Source of the DNA: Planctomycetaceae bacterium
Lineage (GTDB): Bacteria; Planctomycetota; Planctomycetia; Pirellulales; Pirellulaceae
DNA length: 13,340 nt
Direction of reading: 5' to 3'
Assembly (NCBI GenBank): GCA_007133715.1
Contig: SLMF01000457.1
Location: forward strand, 1-13,340
In this document: piece by piece, positions 7,230 through 13,162 of the stretch
Numbering within the stretch: position 1 is the first letter of the stretch
Layout: each line of letters starts with the position of its first letter
Translations under genes and position numbers: made by a program
The notes under the pieces: model-generated
The model's input: only the letters and a program-made list of their open reading frames with translations
Told to the model about the DNA's origin: nothing
Databases searched by the model: none

Positions 7230-7276
7230 GATGGCACCCACTTGTTGACACCCCCCAGGAACAGGAAATCGCGACC

Positions 7277-7723
7277 ATGTCGGAAACCAGCCGGATCTTG
7301 ATCGCCGACGATAACCAGCCGAATTGTGAACTGTTGGAGGCCTATTTGAGCGACTTGGATTGTGAAATCGAATTCGCCGCCGATGGGCAAGAAACGCTGC
7401 AAAAAGTCCAGTCCTTCGCTCCCCACCTGATCCTGCTGGATGTGATGATGCCGCGGTTGAGCGGCTTCGAAGTCTGCCGGACCTTGAAGGACGCCCCCGA
7501 GACCAGCGAGATCATGATTTTGATGGTCACGGCACTCAACGAATTAGGGGATATCGAACGGGCGGTGCAAGCGGGTACCGACGATTTCCTCTCCAAGCCT
7601 GTCAACAAGATCGAACTGCTCAAACGGGTGGAGAATATGCTCAAATTGCGGAACATTCGTGACGAGAACGAGCGGCTCCGCCGCTACATCGAATCGATGG
7701 AAACCGCACCGGGCGAGAGCTGA
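7277..7723 (+). CDS. Stand-alone receiver-domain response regulator
   Basis: Single-domain two-component response regulator (148 aa), CheY/DivK-like in layout, phosphorylated by an unknown histidine kinase. Start is the ATG at 7277, with AGGAACAGG upstream; the frame is open further upstream, but that would read through the repeats and is rejected. Key residues: acidic pair Asp11/Asp12 (ILIADDN), phospho-acceptor Asp55 (LILLDVMMPRLSGFEV), Thr85 (MVTALNE) and Lys107 (FLSKPV), the complete receiver set. After the domain (about 6-124) a short charged helix (RNIRDENERLRRYIES) could be a coiled-coil end, but no DNA-binding or enzymatic output domain follows. Output is therefore probably by protein contact. 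No kinase gene is next to it; the divergent neighbour is the sigma factor. Confidence 0.93.
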   Translation: MSETSRILIADDNQPNCELLEAYLSDLDCEIEFAADGQETLQKVQSFAPHLILLDVMMPRLSGFEVCRTLKDAPETSEIMILMVTALNELGDIERAVQAGTDDFLSKPVNKIELLKRVENMLKLRNIRDENERLRRYIESMETAPGES

Positions 7724-7743
7724 ACGGGTGCCGATGGGTCTTT

Positions 7744-7774
7744 CCGGGGGGGGGCACGTCTCTCGCCCCGGGGA
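7744..7774 (+). terminator. GC-rich hairpin after the response regulator gene
   Basis: CCGGGG at 7744-7749 pairs with CCCCGG at 7766-7771, about 20 nt past the stop codon. The left arm lies in a run of nine G. No T-tract follows. Position suits a 3'-end structure; strength as a terminator is doubtful, and the next gene may be read from the same transcript. Confidence 0.3.
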
Positions 7775-7842
7775 GCCGTTGCCGAACACCTTGCGTCTCG
7801 AATACTCCCCGGGCCGGGGGCAAACCAACGGAATACCCGCTG

Positions 7843-8142
7843 ATGGAGCCTGCTTGCGACCAAACCGACTCGCCCCTCTTCTGCGATCGATGCCTGGTAC
7901 GGCTGCATCCGGGACGCGGCAACTTCTACGTCGTCCGAATCGAAGCAGTAGCCGATCCCACGCCACCCGAGTTCACCGCAGAAGACCTCCGCCGGGACAG
8001 CCGTCGAGAATTCGAACGCCTGGTGGCCGAATTGGAAACGCTCTCCGAACGCGAGGCCATGGATCAAGTCTACCGCCGAGTGACGATCTTTCTCTGCACG
8101 CGATGCTATCCCCGCTGGATCGAGAACCCCGCCAGCCGCTGA
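7843..8142 (+). CDS. Small protein with two CxxC pairs, probable zinc ribbon
   Basis: 99 aa, no recognised family. Cys14-x2-Cys17 (LFCDRCLVR) near the N-terminus and Cys85-x2-Cys88 (FLCTRCYPRW) near the C-terminus could together bind one zinc ion, as in zinc-ribbon folds. Between them lie a short beta-like stretch (NFYVVRIEAV) and a charged helix (about 45-77) rich in Glu and Arg, which would act as an insertion between the two knuckles. No signal peptide or membrane segment, so it is probably cytoplasmic. The ATG at 7843 is the first in frame; the ribosome site is weak. It lies 119 bp after the response regulator gene on the same strand and may share its transcript. Codon use looks like that of its neighbours, which supports it being a real gene. 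Function unknown. Confidence 0.75.
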   Translation: MEPACDQTDSPLFCDRCLVRLHPGRGNFYVVRIEAVADPTPPEFTAEDLRRDSRREFERLVAELETLSEREAMDQVYRRVTIFLCTRCYPRWIENPASR

Positions 8143-8166
8143 ATTCAGGATTTTTCCCGTCCATAA

Positions 8167-8194
8167 TTGACAAGTCCGCGAATCCTACTTAAAT
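8167..8194 (+). promoter_or_regulatory. Promoter of the YTV cell-wall protein gene
   Basis: A perfect TTGACA at 8167-8172, then TTAAAT at 8189-8194 after 16 bp (TAAATA at 17 bp is also possible). The local sequence is AT-rich against a GC-rich background. The transcript would begin near 8201 and carry a leader of about 110 nt that opens with a stem-loop. The TTGACG closer to the gene (8266-8271) is less likely because its start point would fall in the ribosome site. Confidence 0.5.
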
Positions 8195-8204
8195 AGCATA
8201 CATG

Positions 8205-8226
8205 GCGCAGCTTCGTTAGTCTGCGC
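8205..8226 (+). promoter_or_regulatory. Stem-loop at the predicted 5' end of the YTV mRNA
   Basis: GCGCAG (8205-8210) and CTGCGC (8221-8226) form a perfect 6-bp stem with a 10-nt loop. It would sit within a few nucleotides of the predicted transcript start. 5'-terminal stem-loops are known to protect bacterial mRNAs from decay (ompA is the standard case), and that role would suit an abundant wall protein. There is no T-tract, so it is not a terminator. Confidence 0.4.
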
Positions 8227-8313
8227 TACGGGTGCTCGTCGTGTGATTTGTGCATCCGCTCTATCTTGACGTCACAATGGATGGTTCGCTTCAATTACTT
8301 GGAGGGGTTTGCT

Positions 8314-9324
8314 ATGCTGTCACGTTTCTTGTTCCTTGTCCCGCTGGCCATCGTGGCGGTCTCGGCTGTCGCGCAGGCCGGCTCGTACGCCGCCCCGTGC
8401 ACCCCGTCTTGCTGCGGCGTCCAGTACGTTCCGCGAACGGTTTACAAGCCGCAGTGGGTGGTCCAAACACAGCGCGTGATGACGACCCAGTACGCCTATG
8501 AACAGCGCCCCGTGACGCAGACGGTGTACCGCCACGTTCCCGAGACCACGCAAGTCGAGCGGCGTGCCACGGTGATGGTGCCGCAGACCCGGACCAAGTC
8601 CGTGGCGGTGACCGTCCACCGCCCGGTGACCCGCGAGGTCGAGCGGGAATACCAGGTGCAAGTGCCGGTTCGGACTCAGCAGGAACGCGAGTACACGGTG
8701 ATGGTTCCGGTAGTCGAAACGCGCCAGGGGGTGCGGCACGTGGCACAGTGCGTCGAGGAGGAGGTCCCACAAACGGTATGCCGCGACGAAGGACATTGGG
8801 AAGTGCAGAAGGTGGCCGCAGCCTGCTGCACGGTCCGCCGACCTCGGCTGCGGCGAGTGAGCCACGTCGCCGCTTGCTGCGCGACCCCGCAAATGGTGGA
8901 ACAAAAGGTCTGGGTCCCGAACCTCGTCGAAGAGGAGCTGATGGTGACCGTACAGCGGCAGGAGATCGTTGAAGAACCTTACGAGTACCAGGTGACGGTC
9001 TACCGGCCGGAGACGCGGACGAAGACGGTGGATGTGCATGAAATGCGTACGGAGGTTCGCAAGGTGACCTGCCACGTGACGGAGTATCAGCCGGTGCAGG
9101 AAGAGCGGCAGGTCTGCTACACGGAATACGTTCCTCAGGAGAAGCGCTGGGTGGAGAATGTGACCCACTACCGCCAAGTTGCCGAGCAAATCACACGCAT
9201 GGTAACCGTCTGCGTGCCGAAGCAGGTGGAACACGAGGTTCCGGTGCGGGTCCGCCACATGGTGCCGCACACGGTGCATGTACCGGTGCGAACCGTCGCC
9301 TGCGTCCGCCCGCATTGTCGGTAG
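8314..9324 (+). CDS. Secreted YTV-motif protein, planctomycete cell-wall type
   Basis: Probable structural protein of the planctomycete cell surface. 336 aa from the ATG at 8314, chosen because GGAGGGG sits 7-8 nt upstream and the N-terminus then reads as a clean signal peptide (MLSRFLFLVPLAIVAVSAVA, likely cut after AQA at residue 22). The longer frame from 8248 would bury the signal. The mature part has degenerate repeats of beta-type sequence, alternating Val/Thr/Tyr with charged residues and Pro: YEQRPVTQTVYRHVPETTQ, EYTVMVPVVETR (126-137), YQVTVYRPETRTKTV (225-239), and VQEERQVCYTEYVPQE. These match the YTV domain first described from Rhodopirellula baltica. Cys pairs occur at 33-34, 181-182 and 188-189, with others spread along the chain, so disulfide cross-linking is plausible. 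The protein is very rich in Val, Arg, Thr and Gln. It has its own promoter and no close partner gene. Confidence 0.9.
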   Translation: MLSRFLFLVPLAIVAVSAVAQAGSYAAPCTPSCCGVQYVPRTVYKPQWVVQTQRVMTTQYAYEQRPVTQTVYRHVPETTQVERRATVMVPQTRTKSVAVTVHRPVTREVEREYQVQVPVRTQQEREYTVMVPVVETRQGVRHVAQCVEEEVPQTVCRDEGHWEVQKVAAACCTVRRPRLRRVSHVAACCATPQMVEQKVWVPNLVEEELMVTVQRQEIVEEPYEYQVTVYRPETRTKTVDVHEMRTEVRKVTCHVTEYQPVQEERQVCYTEYVPQEKRWVENVTHYRQVAEQITRMVTVCVPKQVEHEVPVRVRHMVPHTVHVPVRTVACVRPHCR

Positions 9325-9641
9325 GCAATTGCAAGCCGAGGGCGTGCCCGAGAAGCCGAAAGCAGGTGGCCTTTCGGAGATTCGACCTTACGTGGTCCGG
9401 CATCTCCGAGGCCGGTTGGGGCTTGTTCAGGTTTCTTGACGCCCGGATTGACTCCCCCATTGGACCGGAAACGATAAGGAACGGTTTTGGGCGGCCCCCG
9501 GACTTGCGACGTCGGGCGGTTACGGCGATCATGGTGGGTGGCAGTTTCCTTTGGGTGTAGCATCCCTTCTTGTGCTCAAATGCGGATTGGGGTTCCTACA
9601 GCCCTGGTTGGTTCGGATGCAGATGAAAGGGGCGCGAGCAA
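9325..9641. other. Intergenic stretch between YTV and oxidoreductase genes
   Basis: 317 bp without a supported gene. It holds the hairpin listed at 9356-9377. TTGACT at 9448-9453 and GATAAG at 9473-9478 could be a weak promoter for the next gene, but the 19-bp spacing is long. An open frame of about 80 codons (9315-9560) overlaps the end of the YTV gene and lacks a ribosome site and protein-like composition, so it is not called. Confidence 0.5.
9356..9377 (+). terminator. Hairpin downstream of the YTV gene
   Basis: CCGAAAG (9356-9362) pairs perfectly with CTTTCGG (9371-9377) over an 8-nt loop, about 30 nt after the YTV stop codon. No T-tract follows. It is the only obvious stem near the 3' end of this monocistronic gene, so it is a reasonable transcript-end structure. 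Confidence 0.4.
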
Positions 9642-11027
9642 ATGGGTAACATGAATCGGCGAAGCTTTATGGCGACCGGCTTGGGTGCCTCGTTGACCGT
9701 GGCCACCGCGGGTTCCGCCGCGGCGGACGGCGAATCCTCGGACGGGAGGCAGAACCGTAGCGGCTTTTGGCGGGAACCGGCTCGCGAGATCCCGGTGGCG
9801 GGCGAGGCGGATGTTGTGGTGTGTGGTGGGGGACCGGCGGGTTTGGCGGCGGCGATTTCTGCGGCCCGGGCGGGTGCCTCGGTGCAGTTGCTCGAGTCGA
9901 ATGGCTGTCTGGGCGGGATCTGGACGGCCGGGCTTGTGCCCTATATCATCCACGCCCGACGCGAGTCGTGTCTGATGGCCCAGATTTGGCAGAGAATGGC
10001 CGCCCAGCACGATTCCCGGCTTCCCTTCTTCAACCCCGAAGACATGAAAGTCCTGCTCGAAGAACTGTGCGCGGAGGCGGGCGTGTCGTTTCAATTGCAC
10101 ACCCGTGTTGCGGCTGCTGCCACGGAGAACGGCCGGTTGCGTTATGCGGTCACGGAATCGAAATCGGGCCGACAGGCTTGGGGCGGCAAGATCTTCATCG
10201 ATACGACGGGCGATGGCGATTTGGGCGCCCTGGCGGGAAACGGCTACGATTTCGCCCATGAAGAAACGGGGCTGTTTCAGCCTTCCAGCCTCAACTGCCT
10301 GGTTGCCGGCCTGGATTCCGAGGAAGTTGCGGGGCTCGATCGATGGGCGATGCAGCAGGAACTCAAGCGGGCCGGTGTGGGGCCGAGCTACGGCCTGATG
10401 GGAGCCTCCCTGTTCTTCCTGGGCGCCGGGCTGTACTTCCTGCAGGCCACACATCAATATGGTTATCGCTTGTTTGACAGTGCCCGGAACCAAACCCGCG
10501 CCACGGTAGCGGGTCGCGCCGAGAATCACCGTATGGTTCACGCCTTGCGCCAGTTGGGGGGTAAATGGCGGAACATCGTGTTGGTGGCCACTGCGGAGCA
10601 GATTGGCAACCGCGAGGGGCGACGTCTTCACGGACTGGCGACGGTGACTCGGGACGACCTCAGGGAGGGGCGCAAACAACCCGATCCTGCCGTGTCCGGC
10701 GTGACCTATTTGATGAACATTCACCCTGTCAGGTTGGAGGGCAATCCGGCGGAAATCGAAGCCCTGCGGGCCCCCGTGAAGCCCTACGATATTCCCTTCC
10801 GGGCTCTTGTCGCGAAGGACGTGGACGGTCTGCTGATGGCGGGCCGGTGCCTTAGCGGGGACTTCTTCGCGCATGGGAGTTACCGGGTGACGGGCTATGC
10901 CGTGCCCCTGGGCGAAACTGCCGGAGTGGCCGCCGCGGTGGCGGCCCAGACCGAATGCGTGCCGCGCGAATTGGCGTGGGAAGCCGTGAGGGACAGACGG
11001 CGCGAGGTGCGTGAAGCACACCTGTGA
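9642..11027 (+). CDS. Tat-exported FAD-dependent oxidoreductase
   Basis: 461-aa flavoprotein of the FAD_oxidored type (family with GG-x-P-A-G near the N-terminus, related to FAD-dependent dehydrogenases of unknown substrate often found in planctomycetes). The N-terminus MGNMNRRSFMATGLGASLTV is a twin-arginine signal (RRSF, then a weakly hydrophobic stretch and an Ala-rich cleavage zone to about 29), so the folded, FAD-loaded enzyme would be exported. The Rossmann dinucleotide motif is at 57-85 (ADVVVCGGGPAGLAAAISAA, with Glu85 ending the second strand). The C-terminal FAD contact reads DVDGLLMAGRCLSGDFFAHG, followed by a Thr/Gly-rich turn and an Ala-rich helix (ETAGVAAAVAAQ). Translation may start at the ATG at 9642 (AAAGGGG upstream) or three codons later at 9651. 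No electron-transfer partner is adjacent. Substrate cannot be told from sequence. Confidence 0.88.
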   Translation: MGNMNRRSFMATGLGASLTVATAGSAAADGESSDGRQNRSGFWREPAREIPVAGEADVVVCGGGPAGLAAAISAARAGASVQLLESNGCLGGIWTAGLVPYIIHARRESCLMAQIWQRMAAQHDSRLPFFNPEDMKVLLEELCAEAGVSFQLHTRVAAAATENGRLRYAVTESKSGRQAWGGKIFIDTTGDGDLGALAGNGYDFAHEETGLFQPSSLNCLVAGLDSEEVAGLDRWAMQQELKRAGVGPSYGLMGASLFFLGAGLYFLQATHQYGYRLFDSARNQTRATVAGRAENHRMVHALRQLGGKWRNIVLVATAEQIGNREGRRLHGLATVTRDDLREGRKQPDPAVSGVTYLMNIHPVRLEGNPAEIEALRAPVKPYDIPFRALVAKDVDGLLMAGRCLSGDFFAHGSYRVTGYAVPLGETAGVAAAVAAQTECVPRELAWEAVRDRRREVREAHL

Positions 11028-11040
11028 GCGGGCGACAGGA

Positions 11041-11095
11041 GTCGGTGCGGGGGCCGCTCCAGGCGCCGGCGAGCCGGTCCGCGCATCGCACCGAC
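11041..11095 (+). terminator. Long inverted repeat after the oxidoreductase gene
   Basis: GTCGGTGCG (11041-11049) and CGCACCGAC (11087-11095) are perfect 9-bp complements. The interval can fold further (CCGG at 11066-11069 with CCGG at 11074-11077). It begins 13 nt after the stop codon. No T-tract follows, so it may be a 3'-end stabiliser or Rho-linked structure rather than an intrinsic terminator. Confidence 0.45.
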
Positions 11096-11164
11096 ACATT
11101 GCCTTGGTCGATACCTCGAAATCGAAGCAGCCAGTGGGTAGCCTGTCGCGGTGACGCGGCCCTC

Positions 11165-11178
11165 TGCAAGGCCTTGCA
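11165..11178. repeat. Perfect 14-bp palindrome
   Basis: TGCAAGGCCTTGCA reads the same on both strands without a mismatch. A gapless palindrome cannot make a good RNA hairpin and is more typical of a site for a dimeric DNA-binding protein. It lies about 86 bp before the hydrolase start, where an operator would be expected. No promoter pair is obvious beside it. Confidence 0.5.
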
Positions 11179-11183
11179 ATTCA

Positions 11184-11234
11184 GGTGCCGCTGTCCGCGT
11201 TGAGCGAGGAAGAAGGCAAACGCGTGTCGGCACC
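11184..11234 (+). promoter_or_regulatory. Two-tier stem-loop in the leader of the SGNH hydrolase gene
   Basis: Outer stem GGTGCCG (11184-11190) with CGGCACC (11228-11234); inner stem CGCGTT (11196-11201) with AACGCG (11219-11224); asymmetric internal loop CTGTC/TGT. All 13 pairs are Watson-Crick. The apical loop is purine-rich and contains GAGGAAGAAGG. The structure ends 29 nt before the ATG at 11264 and leaves the real ribosome site (GGAGA, 11256-11260) free. It may be a protein-binding leader element; no known riboswitch was recognised. Confidence 0.45.
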
Positions 11235-11263
11235 GTTATCCGCCGTCTGCAAGTTGGAGATCC

Positions 11264-12229
11264 ATGCCCCGTCTTCGTTTTCTCCCCAATCGTCTGCTGG
11301 CCACGTTGGCCGGGACCCTGGCGGTGAGTGGTTCGCTGCTGGTATTTCCGGCGGGCATTCCGGTTTTGCTGGCCGCATGGCTGATGGTGCATAGTACCCA
11401 AGTGTACCGGGGGGAATCGGGCGGGTTGCCGCTGGTCGTAGCGGCGCTCGTCCCGTTTGTGAAAGGCAGTGTGCTGATTCCCGGCCTGCTTGGGTTTGCG
11501 GCTTTGGCCTTGGTGATCGGGGTGCTGCGGACCGTGCGACGTTTACGCTTTGGCTGGCGAGGAGAGTTGGCCCTGTTGACTTTATTGTGGCTCGCTTGGG
11601 GAGCCCTGCTGCTTGATTGGCAGCGTTCTTTTCGTGCCAGCCCGTCCCGGTTTTCCGTTCCGGCGGGCCCCGTCGTTTGTCTGGGCGACAGCCTCACCGC
11701 GAACGGTTATCCCCGGGAACTGGCCGGGCTGCTGACCGTCCCCGTGCTGGATTTCGGCGTGGACGGCAGCACCAGCCTCGAGGGCCTTCGGCGTTTGCCG
11801 GCGATCGTCGCAAATCGACCGCAGGTGGTGGTCGTGGCCCTGGGCGGGCATGACTATCTGCGGGGGCGTTCCCGGTCGGCGACCCGAGCGAACCTGGAGG
11901 GCCTTGTCGCAGGTTGCCGCGCCGCGGGAGCGGAAGTCATCCTGGTTGAAATCCCTCGCGGATTCGTGTTCGATCCCTATCGGGGGCTGGAGCGGGAAAT
12001 CGCGCGAAAACATGATTTGGAGCTGATCTCGGATACGACCATCCGCCGATGGGTGTTATTCAGTCCGATGGCCCCTCCCGGGCGCTGGTTGGGCACGGCT
12101 TGGCATCTGAGCGACGACGGGTTGCATCCGAACGCCCGCGGGAACCGGATTTTGGCCCGGCGGGTGGCGCGGGCACTGGAACGTCGATTCGGCCCGGAGA
12201 TCCTCGCTTCGGAGAAAGGGGAACGATGA
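11264..12229 (+). CDS. Membrane-anchored SGNH/GDSL-family hydrolase
   Basis: 321-aa protein: an N-terminal membrane part (hydrophobic spans about 11-41, 55-67, 70-90 and 101-118) joined to an SGNH esterase/lipase-like domain (about 134-310). Block I is VVCLGDSLTANGYP with the nucleophile Ser143 in GDSL. Block II glycine is Gly168 (FGVDGSTS). Block III reads LGGHDYLRG, so the usual Asn of GxND is His196. Block V is DDGLHPN, with Asp285 and His288 completing the triad. Acyl-ester hydrolysis at the membrane surface is the natural prediction, on lipids, acylated sugars or cell-envelope polymers. The ATG at 11264 follows GGAGA at short spacing. The stop overlaps the start of the mfnB-like gene (ATGA), so the two should be translationally coupled. 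The family member closest in role cannot be named; TesA-type enzymes lack the membrane part. Confidence 0.88.
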   Translation: MPRLRFLPNRLLATLAGTLAVSGSLLVFPAGIPVLLAAWLMVHSTQVYRGESGGLPLVVAALVPFVKGSVLIPGLLGFAALALVIGVLRTVRRLRFGWRGELALLTLLWLAWGALLLDWQRSFRASPSRFSVPAGPVVCLGDSLTANGYPRELAGLLTVPVLDFGVDGSTSLEGLRRLPAIVANRPQVVVVALGGHDYLRGRSRSATRANLEGLVAGCRAAGAEVILVEIPRGFVFDPYRGLEREIARKHDLELISDTTIRRWVLFSPMAPPGRWLGTAWHLSDDGLHPNARGNRILARRVARALERRFGPEILASEKGER

Positions 12230-12927
12230 CGGGGCTGTTGGTCAGTGTGCGGGACGCGGCCGAGGCGCGGAGCGCCTTGGCAGGCGGCGTGGACATCTTA
12301 GATGTGAAAGAGCCCCGCCACGGTGCTTTGGGAGCCGCCGAACCCGGTGTCTGGCGCCAGGTGCTGGAGGTCTGCCGGGGCCGGGTTCCTGCGAGCGCCG
12401 CATTAGGAGAGCTGGACCAGGCCGAGCGTGCGGGCGATCTTCAGAACCTGCAGGGATTCGACTATGCCAAGATCGGTCTGGCCGGCTGTGCCAACGTGCC
12501 CGACTGGCCCACGCGCTGGGCTCGTCTGTTGGCCCGTTTACCCCGCTCGGTAGCTCCCGTGGCCGTGGTCTATGCCGATTGGCAAGCCTGTGAGTCCCCT
12601 TCTCCTGGGGAAGTGATTCAGGCAGGGGCCGCACAGGCGTGTCAAGCCATCCTGTTTGACACGTGGGACAAGCAAGAGGGCAACCTGCTAGATCATTTGA
12701 GCCTGGCGGCGCTGGCGGGTTGGCAAGCGAGCAGTCAGCGTCACGGGATGCGGGTCGTGCTGGCCGGTTCGCTCGACGCCAGCACCATTCGGAGGGTTTG
12801 GAGTCTGGGTGCCGACTATCTGGCCGTGCGCGGGGCTGCTTGTGCAGGAACGCGAACCGGTCGAATTGATGAGCAGCGTGTGCGGCACCTCGCCCATCTG
12901 CTGGCCGAACTCGGAACGCAGTATTGA
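12226..12927 (+). CDS. mfnB: (5-formylfuran-3-yl)methyl phosphate synthase-like (MfnB family, DUF556)
   Basis: In archaea MfnB condenses two molecules of glyceraldehyde 3-phosphate into the furan phosphate precursor of methanofuran. The bacterial homologues belong to the methanofuran/tetrahydromethanopterin C1-transfer pathway of methylotrophs and planctomycetes. 233 aa, TIM-barrel type, usual length. The start is the ATG at 12226, overlapping the hydrolase stop as ATGA, with GGAGAAAGGGG just upstream; the frame open further upstream lies in hydrolase coding sequence. Key residues match the archaeal enzyme in spacing: Asp26 and Lys28 (GGVDILDVKEP), Lys82 (FDYAKIGLAG), Asp145 and Lys149 (AILFDTWDKQ), plus a phosphate-site-like LAGSLD near 187. 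All three expected lysines are present, so activity is likely. No other gene of the pathway is in the window. The overlap with a membrane hydrolase is an unusual pairing. Confidence 0.9.
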   Translation: MTGLLVSVRDAAEARSALAGGVDILDVKEPRHGALGAAEPGVWRQVLEVCRGRVPASAALGELDQAERAGDLQNLQGFDYAKIGLAGCANVPDWPTRWARLLARLPRSVAPVAVVYADWQACESPSPGEVIQAGAAQACQAILFDTWDKQEGNLLDHLSLAALAGWQASSQRHGMRVVLAGSLDASTIRRVWSLGADYLAVRGAACAGTRTGRIDEQRVRHLAHLLAELGTQY

Positions 12928-12936
12928 CCGGCTCTA

Positions 12937-12967
12937 GGGGGGTATTTTTTATGTTTTTTTGGGGGGG
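12937..12967. repeat. G- and T-homopolymer tract after mfnB
   Basis: Runs G6 (12937-12942), T6 (12945-12950), T7 (12954-12960) and G7 (12961-12967), broken only by TA and ATG, make a near mirror-symmetric block starting 9 bp after the mfnB stop. The T runs could help terminate mfnB transcription, with a weak GCCG/CGGC stem (12904-12907 with 12929-12932) before them. No strong hairpin is present. Confidence 0.5.
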
Positions 12968-13015
12968 ATGAGGGCAAAAACTGCGTTCCCGCACGGTTTC
13001 ACCTCGCCCGTTTGC

Positions 13016-13044
13016 TTGACATTTGCCTGCGATCGGTCGATACT
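13016..13044 (+). promoter_or_regulatory. Promoter of the last gene
   Basis: TTGACA at 13016-13021 is a perfect -35; GATACT at 13039-13044, 17 bp later, matches four of six -10 positions. Transcription would start near 13051, giving a leader of about 110 nt packed with hairpins before the GTG at 13163. This is the best-spaced promoter in the window. Confidence 0.6.
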
Positions 13045-13057
13045 TGGCGTTTGTCTT

Positions 13058-13107
13058 CCGCCGCTGGCGGTTGTTTCTGCACATTTCCGATTGCCAGCGT
13101 TTTGTTT
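13058..13107 (+). promoter_or_regulatory. Attenuator-like leader: competing hairpins and T-tract
   Basis: Hairpin A: CCGCC (13058-13062) with GGCGG (13066-13070), 3-nt loop. Hairpin B: CGCTGGC (13062-13068) with GCCAGCG (13093-13099), extendable by two G-U pairs, followed at once by TTTTGTTT (13100-13107). A and B share bases and cannot coexist. B followed by its T-rich tract has the form of an intrinsic terminator, A of an antiterminator. The layout resembles a transcription attenuator; the signal sensed is unknown. Confidence 0.45.
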
Positions 13108-13127
13108 CGCCGTTCACATCGGGCGAA
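13106..13127 (+). promoter_or_regulatory. Third leader hairpin before the last gene
   Basis: TTCGCC (13106-13111) pairs with GGCGAA (13122-13127) over a 10-nt loop; an extra inner G-C pair is possible with a bulge. It lies between the terminator-like stem and the ribosome site (GGAGGAGAGGAGG, 13144-13156), which it leaves free. Confidence 0.4.
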
Positions 13128-13162
13128 GAAAAGTGACGCTCTAGGAGGAGAGGAGGATTGCC

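Larger units (their letters stand above)
6958..7276. promoter_or_regulatory. Divergent intergenic regulatory region (sigma factor / response regulator)
   Basis: 319 bp between two genes pointing away from each other, so promoters for both should lie here. The rightward promoter is recognisable and listed separately. For the leftward sigma gene I see no clear -35/-10 pair. A GC-rich imperfect palindrome (7086-7106, GCCCG...CGGGC) lies just left of the presumed rightward -35 and is a possible operator. The right part is occupied by a tandem repeat and a hairpin (separate entries). Confidence 0.5.

Noticed and set aside
8266..8295. TTGACG...TTCAAT as a promoter for the YTV gene
   Set aside because: The transcript would start in or next to the Shine-Dalgarno sequence, leaving no usable ribosome site.
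8320..9315. 331-codon minus-strand frame opposite the YTV gene
   Set aside because: His/Arg/Leu-rich complement of the YTV repeats; the plus strand has the signal peptide, ribosome site and promoter.
9315..9560. About 80-codon frame overlapping the end of the YTV gene
   Set aside because: No ribosome site; starts inside the YTV coding end; composition not protein-like.
9576..11099. 507-codon minus-strand frame opposite the oxidoreductase gene
   Set aside because: It is longer than the real gene, but the plus strand shows a Tat signal, Rossmann motif and FAD contacts. The antisense product has no recognisable domain.
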